Positions 42,797-52,600 of a stretch of 64,000 nt of DNA are shown piece after piece. The DNA comes from JBGAHD01 sp044226395. GTDB lineage: Bacteria > Pseudomonadota > Gammaproteobacteria > Xanthomonadales > Ahniellaceae. The notes below the pieces were generated by a model that did not search any database, was not told the origin of the DNA, and saw nothing but the letters and a program-made list of their open reading frames with translations. The stretch spans positions 310,001 to 374,000 of the forward strand of contig JBGAHD010000005.1 of the NCBI GenBank assembly GCA_044226395.1, written 5' to 3'. The stretch's first letter is position 1, and every line of letters starts with the position of its first letter. A program made the translations under genes and the position numbers.

Positions 42797-45385
42797 ATGC
42801 CAATCTTCGCGCGCGCTGGATGGCACGCCTTCCAAACTCGCATTCTCGTCATTCTCGTCTTGGGCATGCTTGTGCACACGACGCCCGTCGCCGCGCTCGA
42901 TGCGCTGAGTTACGACGAGCCCGTGACCCTGCGTGCCGACGAAGGCCTTCTGGTGGTCTCGAGCAATTCGGGAGGGCCTTATAGCGCGCTGTTTCTGGAG
43001 TCGATCAGCGGCGGGCACGGCGGCAGGATCTACGGCGCGGAAGCCGGCCGCACGGTGCGACTGGTCAAGGTCAAGGCCGGCACCTATCGCTATTCGCGTC
43101 TTGAATTCTGGGAAGGGCGGAGGTTTCTGCGCTTGACCGATTTCCCGCTCGGCACATTCGACATTAAGCCGGGCATGATCAACTATCCCGGCACGCTGCA
43201 GATCGAGTGGTTTGGGTTCGGTCGCATCGCCGTGAGCTTGGTCAATCAGGCCGCGCTGGATATCGCCGATGACATGGCCAATTTGCGCCCGGCCTTTCGC
43301 GGTCTTCGCGCGCGCTACGCCGGTGGCACGCCCGATCCCTTTCTCGAGCTGCTCAGTGATTTCATCGCGGCGCATCCGGATGCCGGCGCCAAGCAGAACA
43401 CGTTCAAGGCCTATGACTACTCGCGCCCCGATCCGCGCGGCCTGCCCGCCGAGACCTTGTTCCGTGTCGACGGCAGCCATGATCTGGCGCTATCGCCCGA
43501 TGGCTCGCTCATCGCCGAACGGCGCTACGCTAGCAAGGCCTACACGGTGAACCTGATCGATCCGGCGCGCGCGACGGTGACGCCGTTGTTCGAGACGCGC
43601 AGTGGCGAGGTTACTTCGATCGAATGGGCCAACGACCACGTCATCGTCGTCAATGCCATCACCAACCTCAGCAGCTCGCGAGCCAGTGTCCTGTTGCGGC
43701 TGCGCCGCGATGCCCATGGCGCGGTCACGGCCACGCCCGAGAAATTCCCCCAGCCGGGCTTCGTGGTCGACACGCTCGAGGACAGCGAGGACGAAGTCAT
43801 GTTCGCCACGGACACCGATGACGACAAGGATCGTCATCGCGTGCATCGCGTGAAACTCGGGGAAGAACGCATCGACGCCCGGCAATTTCTCAGCGCCCGC
43901 CGGCTCGATCGCGGCCTCGAGGGCGACGAAGCGTGGCTGTTCGATCGTCACGGTAATCTGCTGCTGGCGTACACGCGCAAGGGCACGAGCCGAAGCCTGT
44001 TCTGTCGCGCCGACGCCGACGCGCGCTGGCGCCCGTGTTTGGAATTGCCCCTGGACCGCACGTTCGAGCCCCTGCGCTTGGAGGCCGATGGTCGCCACCT
44101 GATCGCCTTGTCGAACATCGGACGCGAACAGGTCGATCTGATCCGCTTCGATCTGGAAACCGGTCGCGATCTCGACACGCTCTACTCCGCCCCGGGTCGC
44201 GATCTGATCGGCGCTCGTTTTCGGCCGGACGATGACGCGCCGATCAGCGTGTTGCTGTATCAAGACGGCGAGCTAGCCACGCTCTACCTCGACGCCGACC
44301 TGAAGGAATTGCGTCAGGCCATGGCCGCGTCCTTCCCCCATCGACAGGTCAATGTGCTCGAGTTCAATCCCTCGCGCAGTCATGCCCTGGTGGTGACCAG
44401 CAGCCCGACCCAGCCCGCGATCTTCTACTACTACGATGCCGGCAAGCATGCGCTCGAGGAAGTCGCGCGCAGCCTGCCCTTGCTCGATGACATGAAGTTT
44501 CGCGAGCCGCAAGTGTTCACCACCAACACGCCGGACGGCTTCGCGCTCGAGAGCATCATCACCCTGCCCGACGGCTATGCCCGCGCGCCGCTGGTGGTGA
44601 TGCCGCACGGCGGGCCGATCGGCGTGCGCGACACCTTGAGTTTCGATCGCGACGTGCAGTTCCTGGCCAGTCGCGGCTACGCGGTGCTGCAAGTGAACTA
44701 TCGCGGCTCGGGTGGTTTCGGCAGCGATTTTTTGAGCGCGGGTTATGGCAATTGGGGCAAGCGCATCGAGGACGACATCGAGCTCGCGCTCGACGAGGCC
44801 CTGCGCCGGTTTCCGCTCGATTCCGGGCGCGTATGCATGGTCGGCTGGAGCTACGGTGGCTATTCGGCCTTGATGGCCCTGGCGCGCGCGCCGCAGCGCT
44901 TTCGCTGCGCGGTATCGATCGCGGGCGTGACCGACTTGCCGCTGATGTTTTCGTCTTCCGACTGGAGCAGCCTACCCACCACGCGCGAGATGATGAAGCG
45001 CATCGCGGGCGATCCCGCGACCGAACTCGACAAGCTCAAGTCGGTGTCGCCGGTGTATCTGGCCGAGCGCATCACGCGGCCCGTGCTCTTGATCCACGGC
45101 TCGGCCGACGCCCGCGTGAGTCTCGAGCACACCGCGCGCCTGACCATGATGCATCGGCTGCGAGGCATCCCGACCGAGTGTGTCGTGTTGCCGGGCGAGG
45201 ATCACGGCATGTCGTCGCTCGACGGCCAAATCAAGACGCAACTCGCCATCGCCCATTTCCTGGACGAACAGATCGGCCAGGGCCTCACCGGCGTCGACTA
45301 CGTGCGCAAGCCCGCCGACTCGACAAAGCCCACCGACACGACCAAGCCCGCCGACACCACGACGCCCACCAACCCCACGCATTGA
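42797..45385 (+). CDS. Secreted S9-family serine peptidase (prolyl-oligopeptidase type)
   Basis: The protein has 862 residues. A signal peptide (ILVILVLGMLVHTTPVAALD) indicates export. An unusual N-terminal stretch (about 40-200) precedes a beta-propeller-like region (about 215-560, e.g. SHDLALSPDGSLIAERRYAS). The C-terminal alpha/beta-hydrolase domain has the triad: Ser685 in GWSYGGYS, Asp771 in GSADARVS and His803 in GEDHGM. The oxyanion region is PHGGPIGVRD. It cleaves peptides in the periplasm or outside the cell. A 20-residue tail of TKPxDT repeats is odd. A TAGAGT -10-like element is upstream. Confidence 0.9.
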   Translation: MPIFARAGWHAFQTRILVILVLGMLVHTTPVAALDALSYDEPVTLRADEGLLVVSSNSGGPYSALFLESISGGHGGRIYGAEAGRTVRLVKVKAGTYRYSRLEFWEGRRFLRLTDFPLGTFDIKPGMINYPGTLQIEWFGFGRIAVSLVNQAALDIADDMANLRPAFRGLRARYAGGTPDPFLELLSDFIAAHPDAGAKQNTFKAYDYSRPDPRGLPAETLFRVDGSHDLALSPDGSLIAERRYASKAYTVNLIDPARATVTPLFETRSGEVTSIEWANDHVIVVNAITNLSSSRASVLLRLRRDAHGAVTATPEKFPQPGFVVDTLEDSEDEVMFATDTDDDKDRHRVHRVKLGEERIDARQFLSARRLDRGLEGDEAWLFDRHGNLLLAYTRKGTSRSLFCRADADARWRPCLELPLDRTFEPLRLEADGRHLIALSNIGREQVDLIRFDLETGRDLDTLYSAPGRDLIGARFRPDDDAPISVLLYQDGELATLYLDADLKELRQAMAASFPHRQVNVLEFNPSRSHALVVTSSPTQPAIFYYYDAGKHALEEVARSLPLLDDMKFREPQVFTTNTPDGFALESIITLPDGYARAPLVVMPHGGPIGVRDTLSFDRDVQFLASRGYAVLQVNYRGSGGFGSDFLSAGYGNWGKRIEDDIELALDEALRRFPLDSGRVCMVGWSYGGYSALMALARAPQRFRCAVSIAGVTDLPLMFSSSDWSSLPTTREMMKRIAGDPATELDKLKSVSPVYLAERITRPVLLIHGSADARVSLEHTARLTMMHRLRGIPTECVVLPGEDHGMSSLDGQIKTQLAIAHFLDEQIGQGLTGVDYVRKPADSTKPTDTTKPADTTTPTNPTH

Positions 45386-45411
45386 GCCCACCGGCGCGCG
45401 GCGCGTAGAAT
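45382..45411 (+). promoter_or_regulatory. Probable promoter of the LOG-family gene
   Basis: TTGAGC and TAGAAT are 18 bases apart, overlapping the last codons of the peptidase gene. The -10 matches that before ppa (TAGAATGC). Confidence 0.5.
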
Positions 45412-45447
45412 GCCGCGCGCTTTCCGCACGTCCGCGCGAGTGATGCC

Positions 45448-46029
45448 ATGCGTATCTGTGTCTATGCCGCTTCCAGTCCGCAATGCGATCCGCGCTACAA
45501 GGCGGCGGCGGGTGAACTCGGTCGATTGATCGCCGAGGCCGGCGCGACCTTGGTCTACGGCGGTGGCGCCAATGGCCTGATGGGCGCGGCCGCCGATGGC
45601 GCGATCGCCGCGGGCGGCAAGGTCATCGGCATCATTCCGCGCTTCATGACCGAGGTCGAGTGGCAGCACCCGGGCGTGGCGGATCTGCAGATCGTCGAGG
45701 ACATGCGCGAGCGCAAGCATCGCTTGCTCACCGATTCCGATGCCGTGGTCGCATTGCCCGGCGGTTGCGGCACGCTGGAAGAACTGTTCGAGGCGATCAC
45801 GCTCAAGCGCCTGGGCATCTACTTCAGCCCGATCGTGCTGCTCAATACGCTCGATTTCTGGACGCCGCTGCACCGCTTCATGGCCGATCAGGTGATCGCG
45901 CAGCGCTTCATGAACCCCGAGCACCTGGACATGTGGTCGCTGGTGAACACGCCGCAAGAAGTGCTGCCGCGCATTCGCGCCACGCCGCGCTGGCGCGAGG
46001 ACGCGCGCGCGATCGCCGTGCCGCGCTGA
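45448..46029 (+). CDS. LOG-family protein (cytokinin riboside 5'-monophosphate phosphoribohydrolase)
   Basis: The protein has 193 residues of the Rossmann-fold LOG family. The signature PGGCGTLEELFEA (usual PGGxGTxxE) is present, with GGGANGLMGAAADGA and the arginine-bearing MRERKHRLL. The enzyme releases the base from nucleoside monophosphates. In bacteria it acts on AMP or similar nucleotides, and cytokinin is only one possible product. Its stop touches the stop of the convergent TfoX_C gene with no gap. Confidence 0.92.
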   Translation: MRICVYAASSPQCDPRYKAAAGELGRLIAEAGATLVYGGGANGLMGAAADGAIAAGGKVIGIIPRFMTEVEWQHPGVADLQIVEDMRERKHRLLTDSDAVVALPGGCGTLEELFEAITLKRLGIYFSPIVLLNTLDFWTPLHRFMADQVIAQRFMNPEHLDMWSLVNTPQEVLPRIRATPRWREDARAIAVPR

Positions 46030-46458
46030 TCAGTCGCCGCTGCCGCCGCCGTCGGCGCCACCGGCATCGCCGCCGGACGAGCCCGCGTCTTCACCGCCAT
46101 CGGGCGAGTCGAACAAGGTCGGCTCGGGCATGGCCTCGTGGGATTCTTCCTGCCGCGCGGGCGTGACATCGCGCGCGGGCATGACGAAATTCTTGGCTTT
46201 CTTGGCCGCGTCCTCGGCGGCGTTGACCTCGAGCACCATGGCGTTCTTGTCCTCGGCCGACAAGGCGGTCCAGTGACAGCCACGCTCGGCGCCGGCCAGG
46301 GCATAGAGCAGATTCAGACTGGGGCGAAAGCCCGCCTTCTTGACCTTGAGGAACGCGCCCACCGCGCCGAGACGACGCAGGTCCTCGAGCGTGCGGATGC
46401 CGACCTGGCGCAACCACGCCGCGGACTTGGGGCCGATGTTGAGCAACTTATCGCTCAT
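46030..46458 (-). CDS. TfoX/Sxy C-terminal helix-hairpin-helix domain protein
   Basis: The protein has 142 residues. Residues 1 to about 75 are the TfoX_C fold: NIGPKSAAWLRQVGIRTLED, LRRLGAVGAFLKVKKAG and SLNLLYALAGAERGCHWTAL. The domain is an HhH-like module that usually follows TfoX_N in Sxy. The rest is acidic and Gly/Asp-rich (GGEDAGSSGGDAGGADGGGS). Both halves of Sxy therefore occur as separate genes in this window (see 37331). The msrC gene lies 49 bases upstream on the same strand. Confidence 0.88.
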   Translation of the reverse strand: MSDKLLNIGPKSAAWLRQVGIRTLEDLRRLGAVGAFLKVKKAGFRPSLNLLYALAGAERGCHWTALSAEDKNAMVLEVNAAEDAAKKAKNFVMPARDVTPARQEESHEAMPEPTLFDSPDGGEDAGSSGGDAGGADGGGSGD

Positions 46459-46507
46459 GTGTCCTCTCTCGTTCCATGATGTTGACTCAGGCCACCGACG
46501 ACGGCGG

Positions 46508-46993
46508 TCAAAGACTGTCGACGAAGACGCGCGCCAACCGCTCCATGCCGTCGCGGTCGTGCTCGTCGAAGCGCGCGGGCGTGGGGCTATCGACATCCCA
46601 CACGCCAATCAAACCACCGTGCGCGTCGAACAGCGGCACCACGATCTCCGACCGCGACGCGGCATCGCAGGCGATGTGGCCGGGGAAGGCATGCACGTCG
46701 GGCACCAGTTGCGTGCGTCGCGTCGCCGCGGCCGTGCCGCACACGCCCTTGCCCAGCGCGATGCGCACGCAGGCGGGCTTGCCCTGAAAGGGACCGACCA
46801 CGAGCTCGCGCCCGTCCCAGAAATAAAATCCCGCCCAATTGATGTCGGGCAGCGCGTGATACGCGAGCGCGGCGAAGTTGGCGGCATTGGCCACGCGATC
46901 GCGCTCGCCGGCGAGCAGGCCGCGCGCCTGGTCGGCCAGTTCGGCGTAGAAGCTCGGCTTGTCCGTGGTCTCGATGGCGGCGGCGGCGAACAT
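46508..46993 (-). CDS. msrC: Free methionine-(R)-sulfoxide reductase (GAF domain)
   Basis: The protein has 161 residues and is a GAF-fold enzyme that reduces free Met-R-sulfoxide with thioredoxin. The three cysteines are at 75, 85 and 109 (KPACVRI, GKGVCGTAA, GHIACDAASRSEIVVP), with the 10- and 24-residue spacings of E. coli MsrC. The opening NWAGFYFWDGRELVVGPFQG matches the family. An ATG was preferred to a GTG three codons upstream. It diverges from the TMEM175-like gene, with a large inverted repeat between. Confidence 0.95.
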   Translation of the reverse strand: MFAAAAIETTDKPSFYAELADQARGLLAGERDRVANAANFAALAYHALPDINWAGFYFWDGRELVVGPFQGKPACVRIALGKGVCGTAAATRRTQLVPDVHAFPGHIACDAASRSEIVVPLFDAHGGLIGVWDVDSPTPARFDEHDRDGMERLARVFVDSL

Positions 46994-47016
46994 GGCGGGC
47001 ACCCGCGTTTTGGGAT

Positions 47017-47048
47017 CGCGATCTTAGCAGGCACTGGCTAAGATCGCG
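47017..47048. promoter_or_regulatory. Inverted repeat between divergent msrC and TMEM175-like genes
   Basis: CGCGATCTTAGC and GCTAAGATCGCG are perfect 12-base arms separated by eight bases. Each arm contains TAAGAT read toward its own gene, a fair -10. The plus-strand TAAGAT ends seven bases before the ATG at 47,051, so transcription from it would give a leaderless message. It could equally be a regulator-binding site. Confidence 0.6.
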
Positions 47049-47050
47049 GC

Positions 47051-47794
47051 ATGTCCGTCACCACGCCCCCGCTGCACGCCGACGGCTTTCGCGATCGCGG
47101 CGTCACCACGACGCGCCTGGAAGCCTTCGTCGACGCGGCCTTCGCCTTCGCCGTGACCTTGCTGGTGATCGCCGTCGATGCCGTGCCGCGCAGCGTCGAT
47201 GACTTGATCGAGGCGATCAAAGGCGTGCCGGCGTTCGCGGCCAGTTTCATCCTGATCGCGGACTTCTGGTATCGCCACAACACGTGGAGTCGGCGCTATG
47301 GGCTCGACGATGGCGTGTCGATTCTGTTGTCGCTGATCCTGGTGTTTCTGGTGCTGGTGTACGTGTATCCGCTGAAGATGCTCTTCGGCGCGTTCTTCAA
47401 TTGGCTCAGCGGCGGCTATTTTCCCGCCGGTTTCACCGTGCGCAACTACACCGATCTGCTGCTGATGTTCATGGTCTACGCGGTGGCGTGGTCGTCGCTG
47501 AGCTTCGTGATGAGCCTGCTGTACGCGCACGCGTGGCGTTGCCGCGCGCGCCTGGGCTTGAGCGAGTTCGAGGCGATGGAAACCTATCGCGCCGTGATTC
47601 GCTGGCGCTTCGCGACCTTGACCGGCGGCGCCTCGCTGGCCGTGATCGGCCTGTTGCCGCCCGAGCCGAACTCGCTGTCCGGCGCGGCGCCGGGCTTGGC
47701 GTTTTTCCTGTCGGTGCTGACCACGAGCGCGCAGCGCGCGTTCTCGCGATTCGGTCGCGCGCAGTTGGAACGCGATCGGGCCGCGACGCCATGA
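47051..47794 (+). CDS. TMEM175-like (DUF1211) membrane protein, putative potassium channel
   Basis: The protein has 247 residues with five or six membrane helices. The TM1 signature of bacterial TMEM175 (R-x3-F-S-D-x2-F-A-x3-T) is recognisable as RLEAFVDAAFAFAVTLLVI, with Ser changed to Val and extra Phe. Later helices are FAASFILIADFWYRHN (usual F--SF--I---W--H) and ILLSLILVFLVLVYVYPLK. The family forms potassium-leak channels. The stop overlaps the bioD start by four bases (ATGA), although no functional link is known. No Shine-Dalgarno is evident. Confidence 0.8.
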   Translation: MSVTTPPLHADGFRDRGVTTTRLEAFVDAAFAFAVTLLVIAVDAVPRSVDDLIEAIKGVPAFAASFILIADFWYRHNTWSRRYGLDDGVSILLSLILVFLVLVYVYPLKMLFGAFFNWLSGGYFPAGFTVRNYTDLLLMFMVYAVAWSSLSFVMSLLYAHAWRCRARLGLSEFEAMETYRAVIRWRFATLTGGASLAVIGLLPPEPNSLSGAAPGLAFFLSVLTTSAQRAFSRFGRAQLERDRAATP

Positions 47795-48483
47795 AGGGCG
47801 TCTTCATCACTGGCACCGACACCGGCGTGGGCAAGACCCAGGTCACGCGCGCGTGGCTCGCGGCCTTGCGCGCCGACGGCATGCCGGCGCTGGCGATGAA
47901 ACCCGTGGCCAGCGGCTGCGACGACACGCCCGAAGGCCTGCGCAATGACGACGCGCTGCGCCTGATCGCGGCCATGGGCGCGGACGCGCCGCGCTACGAC
48001 GAGATCAATCCACTGGCGCTGCGCGAACCGATCGCGCCGCACCTTGCCGCGCGTCGCGAGGGCGTCACCATCGATATCGATGCGATCGTCCGCGCCGCGC
48101 AAGCGCTGGCCGCGCGCGCGCCTTGCGTGCTGGTCGAAGGCGTCGGCGGCTGGGCCGTGCCGCTGGGCGAATCGATCATGCAGGCGGATCTGGCGCGCGC
48201 GCTCGGTCTGCCCGTGGTCCTGGTCGTGGGCTTGCGCCTGGGCTGCATCAATCACGCCTTGCTTAGCGCGCGCGCCATCGTCGCCGATGGCCTGCACTTG
48301 GCCGGGTGGATCGCGAATGCGATCACGCCCGACATGCCGGTCGCCGACGACAACGTCGACGCCATCGCGCGCCGCATCGGCGCGCCGTGCCTGGCGCGTC
48401 TGCCGCATGGCGAACAGCCCGACGCGGCGATGCGTTGGGCGCGGCCCGTCATGCAATCCTTGCTCGCCGACGCGCGCGCCTGA
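47791..48483 (+). CDS. bioD: Dethiobiotin synthetase
   Basis: The enzyme closes the ureido ring of dethiobiotin from diaminopelargonate, CO2 and ATP in biotin synthesis. The 230 residues match BioD: P-loop GTDTGVGKT (7-15), the substrate-binding KPVASGC, DDALRL, the loop VEGVGGWAVPLGE and GLRLGCINHALLSARAI near the C-terminal half. Length is normal. It is coupled to the TMEM175-like gene by ATGA overlap. No other biotin genes are in the window. Confidence 0.96.
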   Translation: MKGVFITGTDTGVGKTQVTRAWLAALRADGMPALAMKPVASGCDDTPEGLRNDDALRLIAAMGADAPRYDEINPLALREPIAPHLAARREGVTIDIDAIVRAAQALAARAPCVLVEGVGGWAVPLGESIMQADLARALGLPVVLVVGLRLGCINHALLSARAIVADGLHLAGWIANAITPDMPVADDNVDAIARRIGAPCLARLPHGEQPDAAMRWARPVMQSLLADARA

Positions 48484-48560
48484 CTTTCGGCACGCCGTCG
48501 CCACGGGCGCGGCTGCTACGGTTCCGGTCTTCGAGCGCGAGCGCGCAAGGGAGTTTGGGC

Positions 48561-49631
48561 ATGAGGTCGACATCCACGGCGTTGATGGCAGCGGCGCTGC
48601 TCGGCGCGATCAGCGTCGCGACGGTCGCGGTGCGCGCGCAAGGCGGCCCTGGCGGCGCGATGCCACCGACCGCCGTCGAAACGACACGTCCGCGCGTCGA
48701 AGCGATTACCGAGACCGTGTCCGCGGTCGGCACCCTGCGCGCGGCCGAGAGCGTGGTGCTGCGCCCCGAACTCGCCGGTCGCATCGAGAAAGTGCAGTTC
48801 GAGGAAGGTCAGCGCATCGCCAAGGGCGCGCCCTTGTTCAGTCTCGATGCCAGCCTGGCGCGCGCCGACGTCAACGAATGGCAGGCCACGGTCGACCAGA
48901 GTCGACGCGAGATGAGTCGCGCCGCCGATCTGGTCGCGCGCAAGCTCGCCGCGCAGAACGATCTCGACAGCAAGCGCTCGCAAGTCGAGGTCAATGAAGC
49001 GCGCCTGTCCTCGGCGCGCGCGCGTCTGGACAAGACCGTGATCCGCGCGCCGTTCGACGGCATCGTGGGCTTGCGCAAGGTCAGTCCCGGCGAGTACGTG
49101 AACATCGGCGATGAGCTGGTGACACTCACCCAGATCGATCCGATCAAACTCGATTTCCGCGTGCCCGAGGTTTATCTCGGTCGCGCCGCCGCCGATCAGG
49201 TGGTGAGCGTGACCGTCGATGCGTTCCCCGGTCAAACGTTCGCGGGCCACGTCTACGCCATCGATCCACAGCTCGACACGCAAGGTCGCGCCGTGGTGCT
49301 GCGCGCGCTGCTCGAGAACGACGAAGGTCGTCTGCGCCCGGGCCTGTTCGCGCGCGTCACGCTCGAATTCGGTCGCCGCGAGAACGCCCTGCTGGTGCCG
49401 GAATCCGCGCTGTGGCCGCAAGGCGCCAAGCAATTCGTCTACACCGTGGTCGGTGGCAAGGCCGCGCTGGTGCCGGTGACCATCGGCGCGCGTCGCGCTG
49501 GCATGGTCGAGATCGTCTCGGGCATCGCCGCCGACACCGAAGTGATCACCGCGGGTCAGCTCAAGATCGGTCCCGACGCGCCGGTGCAGGCGATCAACGC
49601 GCCCGCCGCCGCGCCCAAGCCCGCGCAATAA
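48561..49631 (+). CDS. RND efflux periplasmic adaptor (HlyD/AcrA family)
   Basis: The protein has 356 residues with a signal peptide (ALMAAALLGAISVATVAVRA) and no lipobox. The lipoyl halves are VVLRPELAGRIEKVQFEEGQ and IRAPFDGIVGLRKVSPGEYV, with a helical hairpin between (QSRREMSRAADLVARKLAAQ). The beta-barrel follows (IKLDFRVPEVYLGRAAADQV), then a membrane-proximal domain. The tail is Ala/Pro-rich. The frame extends upstream into bioD, but the signal peptide and GGGAG fix the start. The permease gene follows 48 bases later. No channel gene is adjacent. Confidence 0.93.
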   Translation: MRSTSTALMAAALLGAISVATVAVRAQGGPGGAMPPTAVETTRPRVEAITETVSAVGTLRAAESVVLRPELAGRIEKVQFEEGQRIAKGAPLFSLDASLARADVNEWQATVDQSRREMSRAADLVARKLAAQNDLDSKRSQVEVNEARLSSARARLDKTVIRAPFDGIVGLRKVSPGEYVNIGDELVTLTQIDPIKLDFRVPEVYLGRAAADQVVSVTVDAFPGQTFAGHVYAIDPQLDTQGRAVVLRALLENDEGRLRPGLFARVTLEFGRRENALLVPESALWPQGAKQFVYTVVGGKAALVPVTIGARRAGMVEIVSGIAADTEVITAGQLKIGPDAPVQAINAPAAAPKPAQ

Positions 49632-49679
49632 GCCGTCGCGCGCGCGGGTCGCCGCGCGCGCCATTTCGGGAGTCATCCC

Positions 49680-52600
49680 ATGCTCTTGCCGCAACTGTCC
49701 GTCCGCCGTCCCGTGCTCGCCACGGTGATCAATCTGATCGTGCTCCTGGTGGGCCTGGTCGCCTACACGCGCCTGCCCGTGCGGCAAACGCCGAAGATCG
49801 ACTCGGCCGTGGTCAGCGTGCAGACCTTCTACCCCGGCGCCAACGCCGCGGTGATCGAGTCGCAGATCACCAAGCCCATCGAGGACGCGCTCGCCGGCAT
49901 CGAAGGCGTGGACTACATCACCTCCGACTCGCAGGCCGAGTCGAGCAACGTCAACATCGTGTTCAATCTCGACCGCGACCCCGATGACGCCGCCGCCGAT
50001 GTGCGCGATCGCGTCAATCAGGCGAAGGAAGTGCTGCCCTTCGACGCGCGCGAACCGATCGTGCAAAAGCAGGAGGCCGATGCCGAGCCGATTATCTGGC
50101 TCGCGTTTTCCTCCGATCGCCACAGTCGCGTGGAAGTGGCCGATATCGCCTGGCGTCAGGTCAAGGATCGCTTGCAGGCCATTCCCGGCGTGGCCCAGGC
50201 GCGCTTGTTCGCGTCGCGCTACGCCATGCGCATCTGGCTCGAACCCGAGCGCCTGGCCGCGTTCAACCTGACCCCGTCCGATGTCGAGGACGCGCTCACG
50301 CGTCAGAACGTCGAGATTCCCGCCGGCCGCATTGAAAGTCGCGAGCGCGAATTCACCGTGCTGGCGCAGACCGACCTCAGCACGGCCGAAGAATTCCGCT
50401 CGATCATCCTGCGTGATGATTCGGGGTATCTGGTGCGCTTGGGCGACGTCGCGCGCGTCGAACTCGGCGCCGCCGACGAGCGCTCGCTCGGCCGCTTCAA
50501 CGGCAAGTCCGCCGTGCCGCTGGGCCTGGTGCGGCAATCGACCGCGAATCCGCTCGACATCTCCACCGCGCTCAAAGCGGCGCTGCCCGAGATCGCGCGG
50601 CAGCTGCCCGAGGGCATGAAGGTCGATCTGGCCTATGACTCGACCGTGTTCATCGATGCCTCGATCCGTTCGGTCAATCACGCCGTGTTCGAGGCCATTG
50701 GCCTGGTCGCGTTGGTGATCTTCTTGTTCCTGCGCTCGTGGCGCGCGAGTTTGATTCCGCTGGTGACGATCCCGGTGTCCCTGGTCGGCGCGTTCGCGCT
50801 GATGTTCGCGATGGGTTTTTCGTTGAACACCTTGACCTTGCTGGCGATGGTGCTGGCGATTGGTCTGGTGGTCGACGACGCGATCGTGATGCTCGAGAAC
50901 ATCCATCGCCACATCGAGGAAGGCAAGACGCCGTTCGAGGCCGCGCTGGAAGGCTCGAAGGAAATCGCCTTCGCCATCGTCGCGATGACGCTCACGCTCG
51001 CCGCGGTGTACGTGCCGATCGCGTTCTCCACGGGCGCCACGGGCAAGTTGTTCGTGGAGTTCGCGCTGACGCTGGCAGGCGCCGTGATCGTGTCGGGTTT
51101 CACCGCGCTCACGCTGTCGCCGATGATGTGCTCGAAGCTGTTGCGTCACGAGACCAGTCATGGTCGCTTCTACGAACTCGGCGAACGCGTGCTCGAGGCG
51201 ACGATTCGCGCCTATCGCCGCGCGCTCGCCGTGGCCTTGCGTCATCGCGCCCTGGTGGTGGGCGGCGCGCTGGGCATGGGCGCGCTGATGATCGTGGCCT
51301 TTCTCGCGGTGCCGGCCACGCGTCTGGCTTCGGAACTGGCGCCGAAGGAAGACCCGGGCTTCGTGCTCACCTGGGCGCAAGGCCCCGAGGGCGCCACGCT
51401 CGAATTCATGGATCGCTACGCGACCCAGATCGAAGGCGCGTATCAGCAGATTCCCGAGATCAGTCACTACTTCATGTTCGTCGGCTGGCCGAGCATCAAC
51501 AACTCAATCTCGTTCCCCGCGCTCAAGGATTGGAGCGAACGCGAGCGCTCGGCCGAGGAAGTGGCCGGCGAATTGTTCGGCCGTTTCTCGCAGATTCCCG
51601 GCGTGATGGCGTTTCCGCAGGTGCCGGCGGCGCTGGGCGGCGGATTCTTCGGCCAGGATTTGGAAATGGTGGTGCAAACCACGCAAAGCTACGAGCGATT
51701 GGCCGAGATCATGCAGTCGCTCGAGGCGCGCATGAACAAGGACCCGCATTTCATCAACGTGCGCTCGGAGCTGCAGATCAACAAGCCGGAGCTGCGCATC
51801 ACGGTCGATCGCGACAAGGCCGCGGCCGTGGGCGCCGATGTCACCGCCGTCGGTCGCGCGCTCGAGACGATGATGGGCGGCCGTCAGGTCACGCGTTTCA
51901 AGCGCGGCTCGGAACAGTACGACGTGGTGGTGCAGCTCGATCGCGCCGATCGCGCCACGCCCGATGCATTGACCAGCATCTATGTGCGCGGTCGCGACAA
52001 TCAGATGGTGCAGCTCGCCAATGTGGTCACGGTCGAGGAATCGATCGCGCTGCCCAAGCTCCCGCACTTCAACAAACTGCGTTCGGCGCAGATCGGCTGC
52101 TCGCTGGCGCCGGGCGTGTCGCTGGCCGATGCCATCGCGCAGGCCGAGAAACTGCTGCGCGAAGTCGCCGGTGAGTCAGCGACCTATGACCTGGGCGGCC
52201 AGTCGCGCGAATTCCGACGCGTATCGAGCAGCACCTTGTGGCTGTTTGCCCTGGCGATGATCTTCATCTTCCTGGTGCTGGCGGCGCAGTTCGAGAGCTT
52301 CATCGATCCTTTCGTGATCTTGCTGTCGGTGCCGCTGGCGATCGCGGGCGCGCTGCTGATGCTCAAGGTCACGGGCGGTTCGGTGAATATCTATTCCAAG
52401 ATCGGTCTGATCACGCTGGTGGGCCTGATCTCCAAGCACGGCATTTTGATCGTCGAATTCGCCAATCAATTGCGCGAGCGCGGTGCGAGCGTGTTCGAGG
52501 CCGTGACCGAAGCCGCCGCGCTGCGTCTGCGCCCGATCCTGATGACCACCGGCGCGATGGTGCTGGGCTCGGTGCCGCTGGCCATCGCCCAAGGCGCCGG

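Noticed and set aside
48516..51467. A 983-codon minus-strand frame opposite the second RND operon
   Set aside because: Same reason: composition is a shadow of the permease and adaptor genes, with no recognisable domain.
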